Source: Limnephilus marmoratus
Taxonomy: Eukaryota > Arthropoda > Insecta > Trichoptera > Limnephilidae
DNA length: 64,000 bases
NCBI GenBank assembly: GCA_917880885.1
Contig: OU862928.1
Coordinates: forward strand, 10,993,721-11,057,720
Direction: 5' to 3'
The position numbers and the translations under genes are program-made. Each line of letters starts with the position of its first letter. Position 1 is the stretch's first letter. The notes beneath the pieces were generated by a model, which ran no database searches, was not told where the DNA came from, and saw only the letters and a program-made list of their open reading frames with translations. Shown in pieces: positions 11,501 to 23,500 of the stretch.

Positions 11501-14500
11501 TCCGAACAAATGGATATGAGGTGGCTTTTTAGGGTATCTACGTGAAAAAACACAGGCGGCTCTTTGGGAGGAATTTATACTAATTCACCATTTTTTAAAC
11601 AAAGTTTCTAGTTTGGATACGTGAGTTGAACTTGACGGGTGGCTTTATTTCGCTTACCGAGGTTGACGTGACGTCGTATCGTCTGCAATGTTTCCTATGT
11701 TACTATGAAGGTCTTGGATGCTGGGGCGAGGGATGTAGCTTAAATAAATGTTGAAGAGAGCTGGTGAGAGAATAGAACCTTGAGGGACACCGGCTCTCTG
11801 TCAATCTCACTAAGGAGAAGATACCATTTAGTATGATTCTAAATTTACGATCTTTTATAAAATTTGTTAAGAGTTGGGTCATTGAGAGGGGAATACCTTG
11901 GAAGTTAATTTTATAAATGAGACCTCTGAGCCATACTTTGTCAAATGCTTTGCAGACGTATAGGGAGAAGACTACTGTGTGTTAACGATAATTAAAACCA
12001 TTAGTTATTTCTACGATCATCCAAAAAAGGTGATGTAGAGTGGATTGGCAACATGGAAAGCCGTGTTGGAAGTTGAAGATGAGCTTAAGTTCGTCAACTG
12101 ATTTTTTAAGCCTGACGAGATTAATTTTTTTTAACTTTTTCTGCGCAGGAAAGGAGGCTGATTAGTCTGTGGTTTTGAGCCGAAGGGGAGATTTTTAACA
12201 GGTTTAGGGTTTGAATAACGTCTGCTGATCATCGGGGTCATCGTAGTGACTCACTCGTAGCCCGCAGGTCGTGGATGAAGAAAATTTTTCTTCGAGGCGT
12301 TGTCTCTAGAGAAATAAACTGTGCCTTTTGGGCACGTAAGGGGATTTTTGAGACTTTTCAGAAGGCCATTTGGTCATCGTCAAGAGTAGAGATGAAATCG
12401 TGCCATTGCTCGTCTCTGTATTTTTTTCGGTATTTTTAAAAGTCTACAATTCAATTAAAATGTTTAGTTAACGTCATGTGTCATGCACGGAGTGTATCGC
12501 TACCGAAAAATATTTTAGCCGTGGATTTTTTGACGGTCTGGTCATGGCACGCTACGGAGTTGGAGTTGGTCGTTGACGGAACGGTCTAGTGGATGTTGTT
12601 TCATATTAATTCATAGAAAGAATATTTGTTTTCGTACGGCTACGGTCGGGTTCTTATGATGACTGCAAAACCAGGAACTCGTGAGCATATTAGAGGCACT
12701 GCAAAATCTGGGATGGTCGAACATCGTGCGATGTTATACTGTACGCGAAACCTTTCCACATAGGTATATCGATTAATAATATATTACATGTAAAATTAAT
12801 CGTTTTCAAATAAAGAAAAAACGTTTTTCAATTGATGTTATAATATTTTCAGAATCATGCACACTATATGGATCCCATACAGTGGACTATTCCTGCTCTT
12901 CCAGTCAGTTCTGGCCAATAATATGCAGGCCCACCATGCTCCATGGCTCCTACGTCAACTTCGTATGTAAGACCAAACACATTCTACCAGACACAGAGTT
13001 TCTGGACCAGATGACTTGCATCGATGGGTCCTGGAGCAGAGAAACTCCCAAGTGTGAAGCAGGTGAGGACATTGATGACCTTAGTAACATAACAGCTATT
13101 GTTATGATTTATTTTATTGCCTATTTCTTTATGGTTATCCAGACACGTTTTACATTTTGATTGGCAAAATCAAGATCCTCCTATTTTTTTACAATCGAAG
13201 TTAACGAGTTAATATCTATTTGGGAGACCGCCCGGAACCCATTTATTGGAAAACCAACACTGCTGTCATAGGGCACCCCAAGTGGTCCGCCACGTTTGGT
13301 GATTTAGCAGGGGTGCCTGGGTTTACAGGAGGAGATTTGTGTAGGTTTTGGCGGTGGACCACTTACTGCTTGGCAGGCCGGATCAAGAGAGACTGCTTGT
13401 GTGAAATCATTTGGCTTCTTCCCATCCGGCAAGACTCTCTTGACCCATTGCCTTGCACATAGTGGGGGGACAATCCATCAGTCTTCGATCCACTGACTCT
13501 CAGACTCCTACCCAACACAATTTTTCTTTCCCAGAACTTCGTCTTCTTCCTTTCTTTTAAGAAATCCGCCACACATCATCTCCAAAGATTCCATAAGCCC
13601 TGAGGGATGTTTTCCTCAGGGCTTCCTATATGAAGCTGTAATATTTTGATATAATATATATTTAATAACACTTTTCTTACAATAGAATTATCCGGAATCT
13701 TGTTGAAATAAAAGAACCCTGTATGATGCTTCTTTCAGCAGTCGTACAGCAAACAACACTCTAAATTCAAACCATAGACGTGCGCTCCCAGCGCCCGTCT
13801 ATTAAGGAGGTAGCTACCAGTAGGTACCAGTAGCTACCACATTCTCCCCCACTTAAGAGGAGAATTCCTTCCGGGTTTTTTCAATTTAACCCGAGCTTGA
13901 TTACAAACAATAAATTAAAATATAATTAAAATAAAATATAATTAGCTCAGGTCTTCTTCTGCCGAAGCCTTCCAGCCCAAGGAGATTGCCATGGTAGTTC
14001 CTGAAACAAAGGAGACGACCCATTAGCACCTTTCCGGAAAAAGTGGGAAAGGTCTAGGTCTGTTACCATCGTATCAGAGCCTAGATCTTTACCAGATATA
14101 TTCTCACGCTCCTTCGGATTCCCCTTCATACTCATCGATGTCATTTGATCCTGATACCTTTTCCATATTTGACCGGTATCTTTTACATAAATTAAGTATG
14201 TATTTTTTCCAATTCTTTTCTTTACGATGCCTGCAACCCAACCTTTTTTTCCTCTAAAATCCCTTACCATGACTTTCTTCCCAACTACATAATTTTCTGC
14301 ATTTATTTTTTTAGATTTATAAAACTTTCTCTGCTGTTCCCTCCTATCCAATATTTTCTCCTTTACCTTCTCAGACATACACCTCTCCCCCCTCCTTTCT
14401 GCAATTATTGGTGAAATTAAATCAAAATCCGACCTTAACCTTCGTCCTAACATGGCTACCGCAGGTTCCACACCAGTCTTTGTATTTGGGGTATTCCTGT

Positions 14501-17500
14501 AATCTATTAGAAACTTCATTAACCTATCAACTGAGTCTCTAGGTAATCTTCCATCATTTAAAATTTTCTTTAGAACATTTTTACATGTTTTAACCTGGTT
14601 TTCTGCTAAACCGTTACTTTGAGGGTGGTTTACTAGAGAAGTTATGTGCTGAATTTTATTATTTTTACAAAATTGTTTAAATTCCTCCGAACAGAATACT
14701 GAACCGTTATCCGAAACAATAGTTACTACAGCTCCAAATTGTGCGAACATCCTTGTTAATTCTCTAATCGTATTACTAGTATTAGCTTGTTTTATATTAA
14801 TACATTCGATCCATTTAGTACTTGCATCTACCATAATTAAAAAATTTGTATCGGCGAGCGGACCAAAGAAGTCAATATGAATCCTATTCTATGGTTTTTC
14901 TTCAATTGGCCATTGTTGTAAAGGTGATTTTGGTGGATTTCCCTGATTTTCCAGACACTCTTTACATGACCTTGCTAAATTTTCTATTTCTTCGGCCATT
15001 TTTGGCCACCAGAAATATCCCCTCGCCAATCCTTTTGTTTTAGCTATTCCCAGATGTGCACGATGTAAAAGATTTAATAACTCTTCTCTCGTACTTTTGG
15101 GAATAATGGCTTTATGTCCCCAAAAAATAAAATCGTCAACTAAAGACAACTCATCTTTAATTTTCCAATAAGCCCACAAATCGTTATCTTTTGGAATTTT
15201 TCTTGGCCAACCCTGCCTTAAATATGTTTTTACCATTGATAACACTTCATCTTGATTTGTAGTTTTCTTTAAATTGTCAACATTTAATGGAACCTGAGAG
15301 TTATTACTGACATAAAATAACAAACCTCTTTCGTCATCTTGAAAATTAATAGAACTCAGTTTCTCTATATACAAATCCTCAGATTTATTTGTCTCTTCTA
15401 TTGGTAATCTTGAAAAAAAATCTGAACAATTTATTTCTGATGCTACATAATCAATTTCATAATTGAATCCCGCTAAAATTAAACTATAACGTTGTAATCT
15501 ATTTGCACTCAAAACAGGAATGCCTTTCTTTTCTGACAATATTCGTACTAAAGCTTGATTGTCGCATTCTAATTTGAATTTTCTTCCGTATAAATATACA
15601 AATAACTTTTTTAAAGCAAATACAATCGCTGTCGCCTCGAGATCTAAAATGCTATATTTACTCTCTGTATCTGTTAACTTCCTAGATGCAAACGCTATCG
15701 GTCTATTACTACCATTTGCATAAGTATGCAAAATCGTACCAACTTTACTGGTAATCTTGGATCAAAATGTACTAATACACATTCAGAAGAAATTTCTTTT
15801 TTGAGTTTTAAAACTGCGTTTTCACAGTCCTTTGACCAGATCCACTCTGAATCCTTTTTTAACAAATTGTATAGAGGTCCCAATAAACTAGATATATTTG
15901 GAATAAAATTTCTATAATAGTTCACTAACCCTAAAAAACTCCTCAACTGATTAATATTACAAGGACTACTAGACTCCATTATTGCTTTAACTTTATCTTG
16001 TAACGGTCTGAAACCCTCTTCAGAAATAAAATACCCCAAGTATACAATACTTGATTTTAAAAATTCACATTTTTCTTCATTTACCGTGAGTCCACAAAGT
16101 TTTAATCTATTCAAAACTGCAACTAAATTTTTATTATGTTCTGCTATTGATTTTCCTGTAACCAAAATATCATCATAAAAAATAATCGTTCCTTTTAAAC
16201 CCTGCAATGAATTAAACATAACACGCATAAATATGCCTGGTGCTGCATTCAATCCATATACCAGTCGAGTATATCTAAATAAGCCTATGTGAGTAGCTAT
16301 TGTTGTCAAATCACGACTATCTTCACTTAGTTCCAATTGTGAATATGCCATTTTCAAGTCTAGCTTTGAAAACATTACCGCTCCACTAATTTGCGTTAAT
16401 AAATCCGTAATAACGGGTACAGGAAATTTATTTATTACTAATTCGGGATTTACTGTTATTTTATAATCTCCACATATACGCACTGACCCGTCTTTCTTAA
16501 TTGTGGGTACAATAGGCGATGCATACCTACTAGTTTCGACTGGTTGCAAAATACCGTCTAATACAAGTTTATTTATTTCTTGCTCCACTTTATCCTTAAT
16601 TGCCAAAGGTATCTGTCTAGCGTTACACCATTTTGACTGGAATCCATCTATTAATTCTAAATCCACACTGTATTTATTAAATTTTCCTAAATTATTTGTC
16701 AACACATCTCCAAATTGTGATTTCAGCGTATTTACATCTAAACTGTGTTCACCGATAGAACAAAAATTATTTTCATCCTGAAAATTATTAGCACAACTAA
16801 TAATAATACCAAATAATTCCATAAAATCTCTACCAATAATTAAATCAGAACCGTTTTCAATAACAACAAATTCGAAACATTTACTTATATTGTTGCAAGT
16901 AACCTGCAAATTCACTTTGCCGCTTGACTTTAGTGGATTATTATCGTAACTTGCTAAGTGCAAATTACATTCCATTAAATTAACATGTTTAAAATATGTA
17001 TGGTTATTTATGTTGTGAGAGTGATTTTGTGTTTTGTAAAATGACTGGCGAAGGACCTTGATTTTTTGTGTTACTAATCACTGCCTAAAAATGGTAAAAA
17101 TACATGTCGCATAGAAAAGGAGAGGACTCACCGGAAAAGGGTAAAGCACTGGTATGATTCTTTCCCATCCAAGAGGCACAATCACAATCGGCGTAAATGT
17201 TCGTTATTTTTTAGTACACGGCAGTTATTTTAATAGCGGATTTTTGTGAACAGAGCACAGTGATGGCTATATGCAGCGGGAGTTTATTGCAGACTGATTA
17301 AGATTGTGGGTAAGCAAGGGGGGAAAAGGTAGGACAAAAGGACTTGCAACAATAATTAATACCAAGTCCAAGCAGTGATAGTATGTCTGCGTGCTGTGTA
17401 GGTAGGTGTATGTGTAGATATTAGTATGTGCGTAACCATGCCCCCCGCCTGGAAGGGGATGAAAGAATCCACTTCCATAAACCAAAGAGTGCCAATACGT

Positions 17501-20500
17501 TTCAATGCGCAAACAAAATTGTAACACGCGGTAGAATGCAATTAATTATGTAAAAGTTATAAAAATATTTATGTAAGTTATATAAATGCTTTACCAAATG
17601 GTCAAATTGACCGATATAGCAAGAAAAATTAAAAAATAAAACATTGAAACGTAATAATATGATATGTTAATGTGATAATATGCGGTAGATAAAACTAGAA
17701 GTAGGGTTGGTATCTATTTAACAGTGAAACTAACCTAATTGATTTTTAAGAATAAAAGTATTATGAATTAACTTCAAAGATGTCGTTAAATCTATTGTGA
17801 CGGTAAGGGACAGAGTTTAACGACTGCCCTGCGGTATATTCCGGAGTTAGTTTTAACATCCGCAACGCGGATCACTCCCATCTGCCCCGGGGTAGACATT
17901 GACTATTACACCAATAGGCCATTGAAGTGGCGCGATGTTGTCACTCTTAATCATTACTACCGTGCCTGTCGTTACCGGATTCGCATTTGTATTCCATTTC
18001 TGGCGAGTTTGCAAAGTATTCAAATACTCAATTTGCCATCGGTTCCAGAACGTCGGAACAAGACGATCCACGAGATGTTTGCGTTGTGCCAAGTTGACTG
18101 GCTCGTCTGACAAATCAGCAGCGGGTAAAGATTTTAAGGGAGTGAGCGTTAAAAAATGTGCGGGGGTTAGCGGCAATGGAGCCGAAACGTCGTTAACGCT
18201 AAGTACAGATAGCGGGCGTTAATTTAAAATTGCTTCAATCTGAGAAAGCACTGTTTGCATCTCTTCATACGTCAGTAGAGAGGTGCCTACTATTTTATTT
18301 AAATAACCTTTCAGGCATTTAATGTTACTTTCCCAGATCCCACCAAAGAGAGGAGCAATTGTTTTGAGGCGGTTAATGTCTTGAACGGACATCAAAATTT
18401 TTGTTTTCCGTTCGGGCTGATCAGATACAGATTTCGTATTAAAACGTTGTAAAGGCCAATCACGTTTAGGTAATTGGGCAAATACGGGGCCGTTAAACCA
18501 TAACGGATGGTCGATTAGTTGAGCGGGCGTAAGATCCCGCGACAAGCACTCGGCGGGATTGTCTTGTCCTTTTATATAATGGAAGCATTCAGCCCCCAGA
18601 TGGTTTTGTATTTGTGAGACACGGTTGGCAACGAAAGTCTGCCATTTTGCGGGCGGTGAATTTATCCACGCTAGAGCAACCGTGCTGTCGCAAAAAGCTA
18701 AAGTCGTATTAGCTTTCGAATTTGATGTGTAGGTATTACTGACCGTATGCATTAATCGGGCAAGTACTAGCGCTCCACATAGTTCTAATCGCGCAAGTGA
18801 AATCGTCTTAGCCGGAGCGACCTTGGATTTAGCGCATAATAAATTAATTGTGGTTTTATGAGTATTCGGACAGTAAACATGTAAGTATATAACGCTTCCA
18901 AATGCGCGTTCGCTTACGTCAGAAAATCCGATAAGTGTTAATACATATTGGTATTCGACACCAAAAATGCGAGGAATTTTAATAAATTGTAATAAGGGCA
19001 ATTCCTTTTCAAACTGACGCCAAAGCGTGACAACGGTGTCAGGAGGAGGATCATCCCAATCCAGGTTGTACTCCCATAGATATTTAATTATAAGCTTAGC
19101 TAATAATACAACTGGTGCGGCGAAACCCATCAAATCCCAAAGACGAGCAATCGTCGAGAGAATGTTTCGTTTAGTACAAGTTCTTTCGTCGGTGTGTACG
19201 ACAAATACGAAATGATCAGAAGCGGGTATCCAATGAAGTCCTAGTATTTTCAGGTTTTCATCGGAATTAAATTCCACATGTTCCTTAACACGACGAGCTG
19301 TAGGAATCGTGGATAAAAAATTTGGAGAATTACCAGAGAATTTTACAAGATCTAATCCTCTCGCGGCAAATAGTTGAAAATTGAGGATAATGCGAAACAG
19401 ATCACCTTGTAAATTATTACTGATGTGTAGAATATCATTAAGCGAGGAACCAGAATCGGATTTCATACTTGCGTCCAGCACCATCCGGATTTTGGTTATC
19501 AGTTTATCTTCGCGAACTACGATATGATGCGGGATTACGTAATGCGGTAAGTCAGAATTGTCAACTGGGGAAATGTAACCTTTCTGAAGGTATTCGCGCA
19601 ATATTTTGTCATATTCTAACTTTATTGCGGGTTGAGATATTAAGCGGCGTTCGAGAGATCGAAACCTGCGTTCGGCTGCGGGTAACGATTCACCGAGAAC
19701 AGAGGGACCGTTTCGAAACGGCAACGCGACGATATAACGACCTGCCGTGTCACGAGAAGTAGTGAGTTTAAACATATCCTCACACTCTTGTTCCTGAGGC
19801 GTTAAAAACTTCTCATCTGGAATGTCTTCCAATTCGAAGAAGCGCGAAAGGCAAAATTCATCATTTTGCGTGAACGTACAAAATGATTGCGTGGTGTTTA
19901 TACTTGGGTTTTCAATCATCGTTGGGGCAGTACCCATGATGAGATATCCCAAAGTAGTTTCGATAGCAAATGGCTGTCCGAGAGAACCTGATATTTTGTT
20001 TGCCTTTAGAATGCGAGCAAACATGTCACATCCCAAGATAATATCAATCTCACCGGGCGTACAGTATGTTGTGTCTGCTAAGGGCAAATTGTCAAGATAC
20101 GACAAAGAGGAGCGGTTAATGTTAACAGTAGGCAACTCACTGGTTATGGTTTCTACTACATATGGTTTAATCGTATACGACTGAGTGATGTCATAGCGGG
20201 AGAGCAATTTTAAGCAAGTTACGCCATTTGTCACGTTTCTTACGTCACCTATTCCCGTGACGTAAGTACTTGGAGATGACCGCACCGTAAGATTCAAGCG
20301 TGAACAGCATTTGCGCGTAATTATGTCCCTTTGGAAGCCGCTATCTATTAGAGCCCGTATCGTCTGTACCTGGCCCTTAGCGTCTCTGGTAGTGCAAATA
20401 GCCGTTCCTAATAGTGCAGTAGTATTTGCACTTGGGCATGAATTTGTCACACATAACGAAACCGGATTCGAAGAATTTAAGTTATCATTATCGGCATCCG

Positions 20501-23500
20501 TTTGTGACGCGGGAGATGGTGTTGGGTCCGTTTGTGACTTCGGCCCATCAGTTTGTTTGAAATGCAACAAACTATGATGATTGAGCGCGCATGTTTTGCA
20601 TGTGCTCTTCGATTTACAAGCCTTCGCGGTGTGCCTAGTACTGAGGCAGTTCACACAAACTCGAATCTTCGATGACTTAATGCAGTTAAATCGCTCGCGT
20701 GGTTCTAGACTTGTGAATTTTGAACATTGGTATAAAGGGTGCGATCCCCTTTGACAGCAAAAACAAATTTCGATGGAGTTATTATCGAATTTTTCGACAT
20801 TAATAAATGCCTTTGCGGAATTAGTTTTTTGCGGTTTAGCGGTATAATTATTATTTGAGCCAAGACGGCTCGATGTCGGTTGCGTGATTTGTGCGCGATT
20901 AAGAATTCGTTGCTGTACTCTTACGAAGTCGATTAGTTCCGCGCTGGACGGTAGATTTTCATTATTTTTAATAGAAGATTCAAAAGCCTTTACAGTCTCT
21001 ATGTCAAGACGTTTAAGACCCAGTTGCAACAATATGAATTCTGCGAGGTCTTTTATTTTCAATTGCTTCAGCGCGGCGATGTTCGTGGAGTATGCATCTG
21101 CAAAATTCTCTAAAGAAGCGGGCGTGGCCGAGTTAACTGGAGGTAATTTCAGCAATCGGTCAAAGTATAATTCAGCAAGAACGCGTTGATCATTATACTT
21201 AGTACACAATGCGTCCCAGATAACTTGATAATTTGTACCTGTAGGCGTAATAGCTTTGCAAATACTTAATGCTTTTCCGGTTAATTTAGACATCAGATAC
21301 TGCATTTTTTCCGTATCATCCAGAGAATCATTCAAATGTATAACTGAATTATATGTTTCATAAAAGAGAGACCAACTATCCAGATTCCCGTTAAAGCACG
21401 CTATCTCCAATGCAGGTAGCTTAATTTGACGGCGAGGTTTTGCAACCGGATTCGACAGCATATTTGCTTCTGTATATTTAATAACACCGAAGAGTTCATC
21501 AAATGCATTTAATTGAGTGTATTCAGCGATTGCTTCCGGATTCAATTCCAGTTCGCAATCCACCTTTTCATCTAATATTGTTATAAATTCAGAACGAATT
21601 TTTTCAACAGTAGTTGCGCCTGATAAAAAAGATTGGCGATCGTAAATGCTTTCCGAAGCTTTTCTTATCTTGTCATACACCGACTGTAAGCTCGCAAAGC
21701 TAGCGGCTAGTTTAGCATTTAACCGTTTGAGACGTCTTTCATCCCGAGACGACTCGATTGACGCGCTCGTAGCCATTTTCTTTATTCCGGTTATATTTAC
21801 AAAATATGAAACGTAAAACAACTACAAATGCGGTTAAATGGTATGCGGTATGCGGAATGCGGTATGAGGTTAAAGGGTATGCGGTATGATGTATGCGGTT
21901 TGAGGTAAGGGGTATGCGGTATGCGGTTAAAGGGTATAAGGTATGCGGTATGCGATATGCGGTATAAGGTATGCGGTATAAGGTATAAGGTATGCGATAC
22001 GTGGTATGCGGTATAAGGTATGCGGTATGCGATATGCGGTATAAGGTATGAGGTATGCGGAATGCGGTATGCGGTCTGATGTTAAAGGGTATGCGGTATG
22101 ATGTATGCGGTTTGAGGTAAGGGGTATGCGGTATGCGGTATAAGGTATGCGGTACAAGGTATGCGGTATAAGGTATGCGGTATAAGGTATGCGGTATAAG
22201 GTATGCGGTATGATGAGTCTGTATTATTTATGCGGAATTTATTAATTAATATATTCAATTAATTCACTGTAATCCGCTCACAGGGTTAAATTGATTATTG
22301 CGCGGTGTAAAGGTTAACAGATACGCCATGAACTGTGCAGGTAAGCGAAGTTATTTGTTACGTTTATTATCATTAACAAATCATAAATATTGCGATCATA
22401 ATATTATTCCACTTTGTAATGATATCCAATAAAACAATTATTAAGAAATAATCGTATTATTTATAAGGTAGGTAAATGCGATTTTATCAGCAAAATACAA
22501 CTACATAAGTTATCAGAAATAAATATTAAAAGGATGCCTCGTATTTATTTATTCTAACAGCGGGTAAATAAGTTATTTCCAACGTAATGAAATAAGTATG
22601 GAAACAAATTACTCATGTAGGTATATCAAACCGTTAATGCGGATAATTATTTTTGTGCGATGTTATAAAACGTAAACTCACTCTGCTAGTTTTTTATTAA
22701 TATTGTGGTTCAAATATGCGGCTCGCTAGGATCAGAAAATGTATGGTTATTTATGTTGTGAGAGTGATGTTGTGTTTTGTAAAATGACTGGCGAAGGACC
22801 TTGATTTTTTGTGTTACTAATCACTGCCTAAAAATGGTAAAAATACATGTCGCATAGAAAAGGAGAGGACTCACCGGAAAAGGGTAAAGCACTGGTATGA
22901 TTCTTTCCCATCCAAGAGGCACAATCACAATCGGCGTAAATGTTCGTTATTTTTTAGTACACGGCAGTTATTTTAATAGCGGATTTTTGTGAACAGAGCA
23001 CAGTGATGGCTATATGCAGCGGGAGTTTATTGCAGACTGATTAAGATTGTGGGTAAGCAAGGGGGGAAAAGGTAGGACAAAAGGACTTGCAACAATAATT
23101 AATACCAAGTCCAAGCAGTGATAGTATGTCTGCGTGCTGTGTAGGTAGGTGTATGTGTAGGTATTAGTATGTGCGTAACCACAATTTATACAAACGTTCG
23201 GGTACAGCGCTAATCCCCGCCCCTGAATCTATCATAGATTCGAATGAAATATCATTTAATTTCAACTTAATTATAATGGTTCAACCCTCTCATTAAAACT
23301 AGATACAAATTTTTTCTTTTTTATAGAAGAAATATTTCTACAGAATTTTGCTATGTGCTCTTTTTGTCCACACTTAAAACATTTCAAATAATTATTGTTA
23401 GCCGCCACCTTACAATCCGATTTCTATGTCCTAACTTATTACAATTAAAACACCTTTTCTGTTCCGAAACTGGTTGCTTCAATTTTGGCTTATTTTTTTC

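Larger units (their letters stand above)
16997..23181 (-). mobile_element. BEL/Pao LTR retrotransposon nested in Gypsy
   Basis: Two 442-bp LTRs (16997-17438 and 22740-23181) differ at only about two sites that I can see. On the - strand a leader with a tandem repeat (22214-21838) precedes one long frame (21821-18219). The element splits the Gypsy protease region: the protease motif DSGAGISAVPERLYKL ends near 23190 and the Gypsy frame resumes at 16996. No clean target duplication is visible (AAATA and CAATT). Young LTRs with missing enzyme cores imply that it moved with help from a relative. Confidence 0.92.

Noticed and set aside
21927..22157. Repetitive reading frame (RIPYTAY-like units) on the - strand
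   Set aside because: It is a by-product of the minisatellite in the BEL leader, with no start context or similarity.
16992..23186. Target duplication for the BEL element
   Set aside because: AAATA and CAATT do not match; I could not define a duplication and do not claim one.
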